Positions 8,651 through 18,939 are shown, counted from the stretch's first letter. The stretch is 64,000 bases of DNA from Comamonas testosteroni TK102 (GCF_000739375.1 NZ_CP006704.1:5394001-5458000); one strand, 5' to 3'. Translations and numbers: made by a program. Notes: generated by a model not told the origin, from the sequence alone.

Positions 8651-8752
8651 TTTGCAATCTTCAACAGTTTCCGGGCCTGGCGCATGCTAACGTCCAGCTC
8701 GGCTTGAACCGGGGCCTCCTGCCCGGGCCTTCGCCATGAAAAGGATGAAGTC

Positions 8753-9235
8753 ATGAAGAAATTTGCTCTCTCCACCCTGCTTTGCGCCACAGTGGCCGCG
8801 GGCTCCTTCAGCGCCCATGCCAGCGGTCTCGGCGACGCCTTGCGCGGCCAGCTGGGCGGCGGCGCGGCCGAGAGCAGCTCCAGCACCTCGGGCCTGGGCG
8901 GCATGCTCGGCGGCTCCGGAGGCTCTTCGGCACTGTCGGCCCTGGGCCTGGGCAACCTGAGCTCCGGCACGGCCAGCAATGCCGCCGGTGTCCTCACCTA
9001 CTGCATGAAGAACAACTACCTGAACGCCGACAAGGCCGCCCAGGTCAAGAATCAGCTGCTGGGCAAGCTGGGCCTGGGCCAGAAGGAAGAGCCCAAGGAT
9101 CAGGGCTACCAAAACGGTCTGATGGGCATGGTCACGGGCGCCGACGGCAAGAGCTTCAGCCTGGACAAGGTCAAGAGCAACCTCAAGGAAAAGGCCTGCG
9201 ACTTTGTGCTGGACAATGCCAAGTCACTGATCTGA
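8753..9235 (+). CDS. DUF2501-family periplasmic protein
   Basis: A 160-aa secreted protein of unknown function, related to E. coli YjjA. It has a Sec signal peptide with probable cleavage after 'SAHA' (residue 23), a Gly/Ser-rich region (about residues 32-70), then the conserved C-terminal domain with 'YCMKNNYLNADKA' and 'KEKACDFVLDNAKSLI'. The two cysteines of that domain (about residues 84 and 150) may form a disulfide. An AAAAGGATGAAG-type ribosome site precedes ATG 8753. A strong terminator follows, so the gene is probably monocistronic. Confidence 0.82.
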   Translation: MKKFALSTLLCATVAAGSFSAHASGLGDALRGQLGGGAAESSSSTSGLGGMLGGSGGSSALSALGLGNLSSGTASNAAGVLTYCMKNNYLNADKAAQVKNQLLGKLGLGQKEEPKDQGYQNGLMGMVTGADGKSFSLDKVKSNLKEKACDFVLDNAKSLI

Positions 9236-9285
9236 CACCGCAAGACATGGCAGCCGGCGCTTGAAGCGCAAGCGCTGCAATGGCC

Positions 9286-9320
9286 AAAAGGCCTGCAACC
9301 GTGGTTGCAGGCCTTTTTTC
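9286..9320 (+). terminator. Rho-independent terminator after the DUF2501 gene
   Basis: A perfect 15-bp stem, AAAAGGCCTGCAACC (9286-9300) with its complement at 9303-9317, has a 2-nt nominal loop and a T6 run. It is among the strongest intrinsic terminators in the window. Confidence 0.92.
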
Positions 9321-9447
9321 TTGCTGGCTGCGCCCTGGTGAAGGCCGGGCGTCAAAAAGTCTGTAACAACAGACCGGGGGACAGGCAGACTTTGTTTGCA
9401 AGACAATGACTGCTCAATAAAACAACCTACGCTGAACGAGCCAAGAC

Positions 9448-10089
9448 ATGCACGCCACGCGCATCATTGCCATCCGGCACGGAGAGACAACCTGGAACGT
9501 CGATGGACGCATCCAGGGGCATCTGGATATTCCCTTGAACGACACCGGCCTGTGGCAGGCCGAGCAGGCGGCCCAGGCGCTGGCCGACGAGAGCATTGCT
9601 GCCATCTACAGCAGCGACCTGCAGCGTGCCCATGTCACGGCGCAGGCGATTGCCCGCACATCCGGGGCACCGCTGCATGCCACCACCGGTCTGCGCGAGC
9701 GCTGCTTCGGCGATTTCCAGGGCCGCACCTTCAAGGATGTGGAAGCCACCCAGCCCGAGGACGCACAGCTCTGGCGCACGCGCAACCCGGTCTATGCCCC
9801 GCCCGGCGGCGGCGACTCGCTGCAGGCCTTGCGCGAACGCATCTCCACCACGGTGGACGGGATTGCACGCCTGCACGAGGGCGAGCAGATCGTGCTGGTC
9901 GCCCATGGCGGCGTGATGGACGTGCTCTACCGCCTGGCCACGCGCCAGGACTTCCAGACGGCCCGCACCTGGGAGCTGAGCAACTGCGCCATCAATCGCC
10001 TGCTCTGGACGCCTGACGGCCTGTCTTTGGTAGGCTGGGCAGATACCGCACACCTTCAGCAAGGCAGCCGAGATGAAGCACATTCCTGA
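9448..10089 (+). CDS. Histidine phosphatase family protein (phosphoglycerate-mutase-like)
   Basis: Cofactor-independent branch of the histidine phosphatase superfamily, 213 aa. The catalytic motif RHGE is at residues 10-13 in 'IRHGETTWN'. The conserved 'SSDLQRAHVTAQAI', 'LRERCFGDFQG' and second-histidine 'VAHGGVMD' blocks are present. The closest familiar type is GpmB/CobC-like; the substrate is not determinable, and a broad phosphatase is more likely than a glycolytic mutase. The stop overlaps the next gene's start by 17 bp, so the two are probably translated from one message. Confidence 0.85.
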   Translation: MHATRIIAIRHGETTWNVDGRIQGHLDIPLNDTGLWQAEQAAQALADESIAAIYSSDLQRAHVTAQAIARTSGAPLHATTGLRERCFGDFQGRTFKDVEATQPEDAQLWRTRNPVYAPPGGGDSLQALRERISTTVDGIARLHEGEQIVLVAHGGVMDVLYRLATRQDFQTARTWELSNCAINRLLWTPDGLSLVGWADTAHLQQGSRDEAHS

Positions 10090-11257
10090 GCATCTGCAGA
10101 CCCTGGTCGGCCAGGCCGTCAAACGCATAGACACGCCCGCCCTGGTCATAGACCTGGACGCCATGGACCGCAATATCGAGCGCATGGCCCGCTTTGCCCA
10201 GCAGCATGGTGTGCTCTGGCGCCCGCATGCCAAGCTGCACAAGAGCGCGCACATCGCCCATCTGCTCGAGCATGCCGGCGCCTGTGGCCACTGCGTGCAG
10301 AAAGTCAGCGAGGCCGAGGCGCTGGCCCAGGGCGGCATCACGAATATCTTCATCAGCAACGAAGTCATTGCCCAGACCAAGCTGGCACGCGTGGCGGCCC
10401 TGGCCAAGGCACTGAATGCCCAGGGCGGCCGGCTGGCCCTGGCCGTCGATTGCGAGGAAGGCGTCACGCGGCTGGCGCGGGCCCTGCAGGATGCGCAGGC
10501 CGGCGATGCTGCCATGGATGTGCTGGTGGAAATCAACGTCGGCCAGAACCGCTGCGGCGCAGAGCCCGGCGAAGCCGCCGTGGTCCTGGCACAGGCGATT
10601 GCGGCCCAGCCCGTGCTGCGCTTTGCGGGCCTGCAGGCTTATCACGGCGGCGCCCAGCATCTGCGCGGCGCCGAGGAGCGCAAGACCGCCATCGAGCAGG
10701 TGCTCAAGCTCGTCAACCGCACGCGCCACGAGTTCGACCGCGCCGGCCTGGCGATACCGCTGATCACGGGCGCCGGCACGGGCACCATGGTCAACGAGGC
10801 CGCCAGCGGCATCTATGGCGAAATCCAGCCCGGCTCCTTCCTCTTCATGGACGCCGACTACGCGGCCAACCAGCGCGACGCGGCCCAGCCCCTGTTCGAG
10901 CATGCGCTCTACGTCAAGACCCAGGTCATGTCGCTCAGCAGCGATCACGCCGTCTGCGATGCCGGCCACAAGGCCCATGCCATAGACTCCGGCCTGCCCC
11001 GGCTGCATGCGCTGGCGCCCGAAAACGCACTGCGCTTTGCCAACGGCGGTGACGAGCACGGCGTGCTGCACCCCGATGCCCAGGCCGGCAACCATAGCGG
11101 CTGGCTGCCCGCCCTGGGCGAGGCGCTGTGGCTGATTCCCGGCCACTGCGACCCCACCGTGAATCTGCACGACCATCTGATCGGCGTGCGCGGCGGCCGG
11201 CTCAAGGGTGTGGTCGAGCGCATCTTCACGGTCGACGGGCGCGGTGCGCTGACTTGA
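10073..11257 (+). CDS. DSD1-family PLP enzyme (D-threonine aldolase / 3-hydroxy-D-aspartate aldolase-like)
   Basis: Fold-type III PLP- and metal-dependent enzyme, 394 aa. The PLP lysine lies in 'RPHAKLHK' (K54, with K57 nearby). The C-terminal metal site shows as 'PGHCDPTVNLHD' (His and Cys-Asp ligands). The middle has 'EINVGQNRCG' and 'TGAGTGTM', as in D-threonine aldolase and D-serine dehydratase. It probably cleaves or deaminates a beta-hydroxy-D-amino acid. It overlaps the phosphatase gene by 17 bp and is convergent with the monooxygenase operon across a hairpin-rich gap. Confidence 0.85.
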   Translation: MKHIPEHLQTLVGQAVKRIDTPALVIDLDAMDRNIERMARFAQQHGVLWRPHAKLHKSAHIAHLLEHAGACGHCVQKVSEAEALAQGGITNIFISNEVIAQTKLARVAALAKALNAQGGRLALAVDCEEGVTRLARALQDAQAGDAAMDVLVEINVGQNRCGAEPGEAAVVLAQAIAAQPVLRFAGLQAYHGGAQHLRGAEERKTAIEQVLKLVNRTRHEFDRAGLAIPLITGAGTGTMVNEAASGIYGEIQPGSFLFMDADYAANQRDAAQPLFEHALYVKTQVMSLSSDHAVCDAGHKAHAIDSGLPRLHALAPENALRFANGGDEHGVLHPDAQAGNHSGWLPALGEALWLIPGHCDPTVNLHDHLIGVRGGRLKGVVERIFTVDGRGALT

Positions 11258-11267
11258 TAGAGGCTTC

Positions 11268-11385
11268 GGTCACTATCGAAAAAAGAGCTTTCATCGCTTT
11301 CCATGTATTGATTTCAAGGCATAAACAACCTGAAATTCATATATGGCAAGCGTAAGCAGCTCTCCTATTGATATAGCTTTGCAGA
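11268..11385. repeat. Hairpin-rich low-GC spacer between convergent genes
   Basis: The 139-bp gap between the aldolase and the monooxygenase is AT-rich. It contains an outer imperfect inverted repeat (about 11291-11314 against 11339-11362, GAGCTTT.../...AGCTC) and an inner hairpin with TTTCAAGG / CCTGAAA arms. The inner arms resemble those downstream of ybeY (36289-36373), which suggests a related element. It probably acts as a bidirectional terminator. Confidence 0.5.
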
Positions 11386-11396
11386 ATGGCGCGGCA

Positions 11397-12764
11397 TCAG
11401 GCCGCGATCTTGCGCGGCGCCTGCAGCCGGCGCAGGGCTTGCGGATGCTCCGGCCTTTGCAGGCCCAGGTGCTCGCGCAGGGTGCTGCCCTCGTACTCGG
11501 TGCGGAACAGACCGCGCCGGCGCAGCTCGGGCAGCACGAGTTCGATGAAATCGTCGAGCCCGCCCGGAAACCACGGCCCCATGATGTTGAAGCCATCGGC
11601 CGCTCCCTCCTCAAACCATTGCTGCAGCTGGTCGGCAATGGTTTGCGGCGTGCCCACAATCTGCTGGTGGCCGCGCGCGCCGGCGATCTTCAGATAGAGC
11701 TGGCGAATGCTCAGGCCGTCGCGCCGCGCCAGATCGACGAGCAGGCGCTGGCGGCTCTGCGGCCCCTCGGTAGGCGGCAGTTCCGGCAAAGGGCCATCCA
11801 GCGGATAGGCCGAGAGATCCAGCTCCCCGGCAATGCCCGCCAGCAGCGACAGCCCGACCACGGGGTCGATCAGCGACTGCAGCTGTTCGAACTTGGCTTC
11901 GGCCTCGGCCTGGGTACGGCCCACCACGGGGAAGATGCCGGGCATGATCTTCACATCGTCGGGGTGGCGGCCGTAGTGCTGCACGCGCGACTTGATGCTG
12001 CGGTAAAAGCGCTGACCTTCCTCCAGCGTCTGATGCGCCACAAAGATGACTTCGGCCGTGCGCGCGGCCAGCTCGCGCCCCTCGTCCGAGGCACCGGCCT
12101 GCACCACCACCGGCCGCCCCTGGGGCGAGCGCGCCACATTGAGCGGGCCGCGCACCTGGAAATGCGCGCCCTGGTGGTGCAGCGCATGGAGCTTGCCGGG
12201 ATCAAGGTAGATGCCGCTTTCCTTGTCGCGCACAAAGGCATCGTCCTCCCAGCTGTCCCACAGGCCCACGACCACGTCATGGAACTCGGCCGCACGGCGG
12301 TAGCGGTCGCCATGCGCATCCTGGGCGCTGCGGTTGAAGTTCAGGGCCTCGGCCGTGGTCGCCGAAGTCACCAGATTCCAGCCCGCGCGGCCGCCCGAGA
12401 TCTGGTCGAGCGAAGCGAACTTGCGCGCCAGGTTGTAGGGCTCGTGGTAGCTCGTGGAGGCCGTGGCGATCAGGCCAATGCGCTGCGTCACGGCGGCCAG
12501 TGCCGACAACAGGGTCAGCGGCTCGAACTGGTCGCTGCGGGCAATGCGGGCCAGTGCCTGATCGTTGTCGGAGCGCACCGCCACGCCATCGGCCAGGAAT
12601 ACCGCATCGAACTTGGCGGCCTCCGCCTTTTGCGCCAGCGCCGCATAGTGGCCGAAGTTCACGCCCGCATCGGCCTGCGCGCCGGGATGGCGCCAGCCTG
12701 CGATGTGGTGGCCGGTCTGCATGAGGAAGGCACCGAGCCTGATCTGCTTTTTCTGTGTGGTCAT
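11397..12764 (-). CDS. Flavin-dependent monooxygenase, NtaA/SnaA/DszA family (LLM class)
   Basis: FMNH2-dependent two-component monooxygenase subunit of the bacterial-luciferase-like class; 455 aa, the usual length. Typical blocks are 'GAFLMQTGHHIAGWRHPGA' at the N-terminus, 'TASTSYHEPYNLARKFASLDQISGGRAGWN' and 'QAGASDEGRELAARTAEVIFV'. Relatives oxidise nitrilotriacetate, pristinamycin, or sulfur compounds such as dibenzothiophene sulfone and dimethyl sulfone. It is the last gene of the minus-strand operon with a SsuABC-like transporter, so C-S or C-N bond cleavage of the imported compound is the likely job. No flavin reductase is adjacent and one must be supplied from elsewhere. Confidence 0.87.
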   Translation of the reverse strand: MTTQKKQIRLGAFLMQTGHHIAGWRHPGAQADAGVNFGHYAALAQKAEAAKFDAVFLADGVAVRSDNDQALARIARSDQFEPLTLLSALAAVTQRIGLIATASTSYHEPYNLARKFASLDQISGGRAGWNLVTSATTAEALNFNRSAQDAHGDRYRRAAEFHDVVVGLWDSWEDDAFVRDKESGIYLDPGKLHALHHQGAHFQVRGPLNVARSPQGRPVVVQAGASDEGRELAARTAEVIFVAHQTLEEGQRFYRSIKSRVQHYGRHPDDVKIMPGIFPVVGRTQAEAEAKFEQLQSLIDPVVGLSLLAGIAGELDLSAYPLDGPLPELPPTEGPQSRQRLLVDLARRDGLSIRQLYLKIAGARGHQQIVGTPQTIADQLQQWFEEGAADGFNIMGPWFPGGLDDFIELVLPELRRRGLFRTEYEGSTLREHLGLQRPEHPQALRRLQAPRKIAA

Positions 12765-12789
12765 GAGAGGCTTTCAATGAAGGGAAAAG

Positions 12790-13650
<861 letters not shown>

Positions 13651-13687
13651 AGAAGAGATGCTTTCCTGGAAAGAAGAGAGAAGACGC

Positions 13688-14464
13688 TCAGCGCCCGAGC
13701 CGCCGCGCCAGCGCGCGTTCGAGCGCGCGGGCACCGGCGTTCATGAGCCAGCCGACGAAACCGATGGCGACCATGCCGAACAGCACCAGATCCATGCGGA
13801 AATGCTCGCTGCCCTCGATGAGCAGATTGCCCACGCCGCGCCCGGCCACCAGCAGGTACTCGGCCCCTATCGTGGCCAGCCACGAATAGACCAGCGCCAG
13901 GTAGATGCCGGTGAAGATCGAGGGCGCCGCCGAAGGCAGCACCACATGCCAGGTGGTCTGCCAACGCGTGTAGCCATAGACGCGCGCCACCTCCAGCAGC
14001 GAGGCAGGCGTGCTGCGGATGCCGTCCACGGTGTTGACCACCACGGGCACCAGGGCCGCGAGCGAGAGAAAGACCACCTTGGCCACGTCGCCCAGCCCGA
14101 ACCACACCGAGATCAGCGGAATCCAGGCAAACAGCGAGATCTGCTTGAAGGTATTGAAACTGGGCCCCACGAGACGGCCGAAGCGCGGCCACAGCCCCAG
14201 CAGCCCGCCCAGTACCAGCCCGCACGTGCTGCCGATGACAAAGCCGGTCAGCTCGCGCAGCAGACTGGCCCGCAGATTCAGCCAGAGCTGACCGCTGGTG
14301 ACGAGATCCAGGCCCGTGGCCAGCACCTGCAGCGGCGACACCAGCAGCGCCGAGTTGACCCACTGGAAGTGCGACGCCAGCACCCACAGCAGCACAGCCG
14401 CCACTGGCAGCACGAGTCCGCGCCAGCGCGCGGGCACGGAAGACAGGATGTCCGGTGTGCTCAC
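13688..14464 (-). CDS. ABC transporter permease, SsuC/TauC-like (second permease)
   Basis: Inner-membrane permease, 258 aa with about six transmembrane segments. The EAA loop is 'VYGYTRWQTTWHVVLPSAAPSIFTG'. The start is GTG 14464, whose GTGA overlaps the upstream permease stop by 4 bp, a classic translational-coupling arrangement. The open frame upstream of this GTG is only a shadow of the other permease. Because two different permease genes lie in the operon, the channel is probably a heterodimer, unlike the SsuC homodimer. Confidence 0.9.
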   Translation of the reverse strand: MSTPDILSSVPARWRGLVLPVAAVLLWVLASHFQWVNSALLVSPLQVLATGLDLVTSGQLWLNLRASLLRELTGFVIGSTCGLVLGGLLGLWPRFGRLVGPSFNTFKQISLFAWIPLISVWFGLGDVAKVVFLSLAALVPVVVNTVDGIRSTPASLLEVARVYGYTRWQTTWHVVLPSAAPSIFTGIYLALVYSWLATIGAEYLLVAGRGVGNLLIEGSEHFRMDLVLFGMVAIGFVGWLMNAGARALERALARRLGR

Positions 14465-15309
14465 AGCAGTCCTCCCTCGACGACCGGGCGCACACCGTTG
14501 CGCGCCGCCAGCCGCGCCTCGGCCGCATCGAGCAGGCGGTCGATCAGATAGCCCAGAGCGCCCACGATGATCACGGCAGCCATGACCAGATCGAGCTGGA
14601 ACAGCTGGCGCCCATAGACGATGAGGTAGCCCAGGCCTTCGCTCGATGCCACCAGTTCCACCACCACCAGCGACAACCAGGCCTTGGTGAAGCCCAGGCG
14701 CAGCCCCGTGAACAGCGTGGGCAGTGCCGTGGGCAGCACGATCTCCAGCACCTGCTGACGACGCGTGTAGCCATAGACGCAGCCCACCTCCAGCAAGCTC
14801 TGCGGCGCCTGCCGAAAACCCTGCAGCGTGGCCAGCGTGACGGGCACCAGGGCGGCCTTGGCGATGAGGATGTACTTGAGCGGCTCGCCTATGCCCACCA
14901 GCAGCAGCACAAAAGGCATCCAGCCCAAAACGGGAATCTGCACCAGCGCATTGAAACTGGGCAGCAGATAGGCTTCCACGGACCGCGACAGCCCCATGAG
15001 CGTGCCCAGCAGCAGGCCCAGCAGACTGCCCGCCACAAAGCCCACCAGCACGCGCTGCAGGCTGGCTGCGGCATGGGTCCAGAGCTCGCCATTCGTGGCC
15101 AGCTCGGCCAGGGTTTCCCAGACGAACTGGGGCGATGGCAGCACCTGGGGCGAGATCCAGCCGCGCGCCGCGCCCAGGGCCCAGAGCAGCAGCAGACCCA
15201 GGGGCAGGAAGAAAGGCTCGGCACTGCGCAGCAGGCTCCGCCAGACCGGCGGTCCGACAGGACGCTGGCGCGCCGCAGCGGCATCCATCAGGATATCGGC
15301 CATGGGCAT
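14461..15309 (-). CDS. ABC transporter permease, SsuC/TauC-like (first permease)
   Basis: Inner-membrane permease of the same importer, 282 aa. A hydrophobic start after about 28 residues is followed by multiple transmembrane segments and the EAA loop 'VYGYTRRQQVLEIVLPTALPTLFTG'. Its ATG overlaps the TGA of the solute-binding protein by one base (TGATG), and its own stop overlaps the second permease by 4 bp. The transporter genes are therefore tightly coupled in the order binding protein, permease, permease, ATPase. Confidence 0.9.
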   Translation of the reverse strand: MPMADILMDAAAARQRPVGPPVWRSLLRSAEPFFLPLGLLLLWALGAARGWISPQVLPSPQFVWETLAELATNGELWTHAAASLQRVLVGFVAGSLLGLLLGTLMGLSRSVEAYLLPSFNALVQIPVLGWMPFVLLLVGIGEPLKYILIAKAALVPVTLATLQGFRQAPQSLLEVGCVYGYTRRQQVLEIVLPTALPTLFTGLRLGFTKAWLSLVVVELVASSEGLGYLIVYGRQLFQLDLVMAAVIIVGALGYLIDRLLDAAEARLAARNGVRPVVEGGLL

Positions 15310-16427
15310 CAGCGCAGTGCCACCGGGCTGGCATCGGGGTTCTGGCCCCGGACCTTGACCTGGCCCTTGGCGTCGAATACGGTCCAGCGCTTTTCCAGTC
15401 CCTGCTGCTTGAGTGCGGCCTGCAGATAGCGTGGCTCGAACCAGCCCTCCAGCGAGACCGGCCGGCGGATCAGCTTGAGCTTGGCCGCATCCTCGGCCAC
15501 CGAGCGGTAGCGCGCCACGATGAAGTCATCGAGCAGCGGCGAGTTGCGCACGGCCAGAGCCTGCTTGTCGAACTCCGCTTCCCAGGAGGCCGCAGGCGTA
15601 CCCGTTCTTGCCCAGAGCTGGAACAGCTCGCTGCGGTTCTTCTCGTCCGAAGCCCAGTTGGCTGCGCGCACGAACTGGTTCACCACCTTCTGCACCTGCT
15701 CGGGATGCTCCTTCTCGAACTCCTCGCGCACCAGCAGCGCCGCCTGGCGTGTCAGCGCCGGGTCCTTGCCCTGGGTGGAATACACCACCCTGGCCAGACC
15801 CTGGTCGCGGATCTTGAACCACTCGTAGCCACCGAACGAGGCATCCACACCGTTGGAGACCAGGGCCGCCTGGGCGCTTCCCGTGTCGAGGTTGATGGCC
15901 TTGAGATCACGCTCGGCCAGCCCCACGCTTTGCAGCGCGTTGATCGCCACCAGATGGCCGTTGGTACCACGGAAGATCGCCACCTTGCGGTCCTTCAGCT
16001 CCTCGATGCGCTGGATGCCCGACTGCGGCGGCACCACCACATAGAGATTGTTGCGTGCACCGCTGGTCACCAGCAGCCGCGTCCTGAGTCCGTTGGCGCG
16101 CCCCACGATGGAGGGCAGGTCGCCCTGATAGGCGAAGTCGATCTGCTTGTTCGACAGCGCCTCGTTCACGGCCGGTCCCGCGCCCTTGAAGAACAGCCAT
16201 TCCACCTTGATGCCGGAGTCCTTGAAAGCCTCCTCCAGCCACTGGTTGGCGCGGACCACACCACCGGGCGAGCCGCCCCAGTTGATGGGCTCGCCGCCGC
16301 CCGCCGTGGCCACGCCTATGCGTATGGCCTGGGGCGGCGCCGCCTGGGCCAGGGAGCCGAACAACAAGCCCAGGGCCGCCAGAGCGGCACGACGGCCCCA
16401 GGGCCGGGAAATCAGGGAATGGATCAT
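15309..16427 (-). CDS. Aliphatic-sulfonate-type ABC solute-binding protein (SsuA-like)
   Basis: Periplasmic receptor of the importer, 372 aa. The signal peptide is cleaved near 'LAQA-AP' (residue 29). The mature part begins 'IRIGVATAGGGEPINWGG', and the family pattern 'VEWLFFKGAGPAVNEALSNKQIDFAYQGDLPSIVGRA' follows. This is the NMT1/SsuA class that binds sulfonates, taurine, nitrate or pyrimidine precursors. The monooxygenase in the same operon favours an organosulfur or similar ligand. It is preceded by a 102-bp gap after the amidohydrolase gene and probably shares its transcript. Confidence 0.88.
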   Translation of the reverse strand: MIHSLISRPWGRRAALAALGLLFGSLAQAAPPQAIRIGVATAGGGEPINWGGSPGGVVRANQWLEEAFKDSGIKVEWLFFKGAGPAVNEALSNKQIDFAYQGDLPSIVGRANGLRTRLLVTSGARNNLYVVVPPQSGIQRIEELKDRKVAIFRGTNGHLVAINALQSVGLAERDLKAINLDTGSAQAALVSNGVDASFGGYEWFKIRDQGLARVVYSTQGKDPALTRQAALLVREEFEKEHPEQVQKVVNQFVRAANWASDEKNRSELFQLWARTGTPAASWEAEFDKQALAVRNSPLLDDFIVARYRSVAEDAAKLKLIRRPVSLEGWFEPRYLQAALKQQGLEKRWTVFDAKGQVKVRGQNPDASPVALR

Positions 16428-16529
16428 CTGCAGTCTTTCAAAGGCAAAGGCTTGCCCCGGCGCCGCGCTTGTGGCGCGCCGCCGTGCGGGGCCGGAACGG
16501 GAAAAATTCGGGAGAGAGATCGCGGCCGC

Positions 16530-18038
16530 TCAGCGCGCAGCCAGCTTGCTGGCGATGTCGGTGCCCGCGAAGAAGTCGGACCTGGCCTCGGTGTAGAAGC
16601 GGTAGGGGTTGTCGAACACCAGCGCGCGGAAGTCCTCGGCGCTGATGACGCCCTGCTCCACCAGATCCCAGCTCTCGGCCAGCGGCTCGGTCAGATCGGG
16701 AACGTCCCAGTGGCCGATATCCGAGGACCAGATGGCATTGATCCTGGCGCCCAGCGGATTCACCCGGGTGTTGAAGGCTGCGGCCACGGTGCGGTCGTCG
16801 GCCTCGGCACCGAAGAAAAAGGGTTTGACCCAGCGCTCGCGGATGTCCTCCACGCTCTCGATGCCGGCGGCCAGGAAATCGTCCAGCTCGTCGCCCTGCG
16901 GGTCGCGGCTGTGCGGCAGCGCGGAAATGCCCAGGCTGTCGCGCAGCAGCGTCTCCTTGTTCAGCGGCCTGCCCTTGGTGAGGTCGGCGCCGTATTGTTC
17001 GAACAGCGCGGCCAGCAACTCCACATCGGCATGCGCGGGGTTGTAGTTCTGCACGGCATGGCGGTTGCGCTTTTCAAAGCGATCCACCAGATGCGTGTAC
17101 ACATGCGATCCCCAGTCGGCCCCACCTTCGAGCAGGCCCACGCGCAACCTCGGAAAGCGGCGCGTCACGCCGCCGAAGAACAAGGCCTTGGCAAAGGCCT
17201 GCGAGCCATCGGCAAAGTGGCCGATGTGGTTGAACATGTAGTTGCTGATGGACTGGCGCCCGGTCCAGCCCTGGCTGCCGTAGTGCGTGGTGACGGGCAC
17301 GCCCAACTCCACCACCTTGGCCCAGAACGGGTCGTAGTCGTAGGGGCTGTCCAGGCCGTAGAAGTCGGTGTAGCTCGCGTGACGCGCCACCTCGGGGTGG
17401 TCGGCCTTGGGGTATTTGGCCGCAATCGCCGCAATCGGCCTGCGCACCCCGCCCGCGATATTGATGACCTTGAGCCCCAGTGTCTTCACGGCGAACTCCA
17501 GCTCCTCGATGCCTTCCTGCGGGGTATTGAGCGCAATGCCCGCCACGGGCGTCAGCCGGTGCGCATGCTTGCGATACAGGTCGGCATGAAAGTGATTGAT
17601 GGCGCGGTGCAGCGGCTGACGGAATTCGTCGCCCGCAGCAGCCGGTGCCAGCACATCGTTGGGAAACAGCACCGAATAGTCCGCCCCCTGCTCCTCAAGC
17701 CGCTCGGCGAGCAGATCGGGCAAGGTGTAGGTAGCCAGATCCAGCGTGTTGCGCGTCACCCGGGCCCACCAGGGCGAACGCAGCGTGCGGTGGTGCTGGC
17801 GCTCCTCGGGGCTCTGCTGGTACCAGTCCTTGCCCTGGGCAGAGCGCGTCGCGAAACGCCCGCCCAGCGCCTTGCGCAGCGCATCCACCAAGGCGCTGCC
17901 GCCGTAGTGCTGAACATAGTCCTCCAGTGCCGGCGTGTAGTCGTTGACATGCACATCGGTGTCGATCACGGGGTAGTCGAGCCGCGCTTTCACGGCCACC
18001 GAGCGCGAGGAGGTCTTGTTCGGAAGTCTGTTCGTCAT
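16530..18038 (-). CDS. Amidohydrolase_2-family metal-dependent hydrolase
   Basis: A 502-aa TIM-barrel hydrolase or decarboxylase of the ACMSD-like amidohydrolase family. The N-terminal metal motif appears as 'VIDTDVHVND' (D-x-H rather than H-x-H). Later metal-site candidates are 'VPVTTHYGS' and the C-terminal 'SSDIGHWD'. It is the promoter-proximal gene of the six-gene operon ending in the flavin monooxygenase, so it may process the imported substrate or its oxidation product. The exact reaction cannot be assigned. The 138 bp upstream (18039-18176) is AT-rich and should hold the operon promoter. Confidence 0.78.
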   Translation of the reverse strand: MTNRLPNKTSSRSVAVKARLDYPVIDTDVHVNDYTPALEDYVQHYGGSALVDALRKALGGRFATRSAQGKDWYQQSPEERQHHRTLRSPWWARVTRNTLDLATYTLPDLLAERLEEQGADYSVLFPNDVLAPAAAGDEFRQPLHRAINHFHADLYRKHAHRLTPVAGIALNTPQEGIEELEFAVKTLGLKVINIAGGVRRPIAAIAAKYPKADHPEVARHASYTDFYGLDSPYDYDPFWAKVVELGVPVTTHYGSQGWTGRQSISNYMFNHIGHFADGSQAFAKALFFGGVTRRFPRLRVGLLEGGADWGSHVYTHLVDRFEKRNRHAVQNYNPAHADVELLAALFEQYGADLTKGRPLNKETLLRDSLGISALPHSRDPQGDELDDFLAAGIESVEDIRERWVKPFFFGAEADDRTVAAAFNTRVNPLGARINAIWSSDIGHWDVPDLTEPLAESWDLVEQGVISAEDFRALVFDNPYRFYTEARSDFFAGTDIASKLAAR

Positions 18039-18176
18039 GACGTTTTCCTTCGTGGATGCGTAAGCGCAGAGTACGCAAGCCCGAGGGAAAACAGAACGAA
18101 TAAAAAATACGCTTCTTATGAACGATTTGACTTAGATATTTGCGTCATTTCGCCATGCGCGCAAGCAGCCCTCTTG

Positions 18177-18932
18177 CTATGGGCTTTCAGGCCACCAGCC
18201 GTCGGCCCGGCGCTCCATGCGCGGGCAGTCGTAGGCCGCGACCACGGGGATGGCGCTGCCATCGGCACGCACCAGCTTTTGCTGCCACTGCGTGCCCTGG
18301 CGCATGGCCACGGCAATGGCGGCCACTTCGGCGCCGCAACGCTCCAGCAGCTTGAGGCCGGACACCATGGTCGTGCCCGAACTCACGGCATCGTCCACCA
18401 CCAGCACGCGCCTGCCGGCAATCAGGCCCAGCTGATTCGGGTCGATATAGAGCAGCTTGCCCTTGCCCGGCGTGGTGATGGAGCTGACGGGCTCGGAGAG
18501 CTCGTCGCGATACCAGTATTTGCGCGAATAACCCAGGGGCACGTAGCGGCTGTGCCCCAGGTGGCGCGCCACCAGCGGCGCGAAGGCCAGGCCCAGCGTG
18601 GGCAGGCCTATGACCACGTCGAAATCATGCGCCCCGGTGCCTTGCGCCATGTGCAGCGCCAGCTGCTCCACCACCTCCATCGAGGCCTGATTGGCAATCA
18701 GGGAGGCCACGCAGCGGTCCGGTGCCGAGCCATCGGCTGTCGGCATGCCGCGCAGCGGCAGCAGCAGATAGCGGCCGTCGGGCAATCGGGCCGGATAGCT
18801 CTTCGCATAGGGCGGCAGCGGCGACTGGTTCAGCTCGGCCTCGGTGACGATGGCTTGCCAGTAGTCGGTCGTGGCGTCGAAGCCGGGCAGGTTCTGGCCG
18901 CAAAGATCGACCACGGATGCAATTTCACTCAT
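18177..18932 (-). CDS. Phosphoribosyltransferase family protein
   Basis: A 251-aa protein whose type I PRTase core carries the PRPP-binding motif 'VLVVDDAVSSGTT'. The region 'VVIGLPTLGLAFAPLVARHLG' precedes it, where the pyrophosphate loop sits in PRTases. The N-terminal 60 residues are an extension not seen in small PRTases. The nucleobase is unknown. It starts 7 bp after the stop of the M20 amidohydrolase, as the last gene of a Bug receptor / M20 / PRTase operon, which hints at salvage of an acylated or ring-opened nucleobase-like compound (inference). Confidence 0.8.
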   Translation of the reverse strand: MSEIASVVDLCGQNLPGFDATTDYWQAIVTEAELNQSPLPPYAKSYPARLPDGRYLLLPLRGMPTADGSAPDRCVASLIANQASMEVVEQLALHMAQGTGAHDFDVVIGLPTLGLAFAPLVARHLGHSRYVPLGYSRKYWYRDELSEPVSSITTPGKGKLLYIDPNQLGLIAGRRVLVVDDAVSSGTTMVSGLKLLERCGAEVAAIAVAMRQGTQWQQKLVRADGSAIPVVAAYDCPRMERRADGWWPESP

Positions 18933-18939
18933 ACAAAAC

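Noticed and set aside
9359..9374. GTCTGT-AACA-ACAGAC dyad upstream of the histidine phosphatase as an operator
   Set aside because: Only 6-bp arms, no linked regulator and no second copy. Too weak to call.
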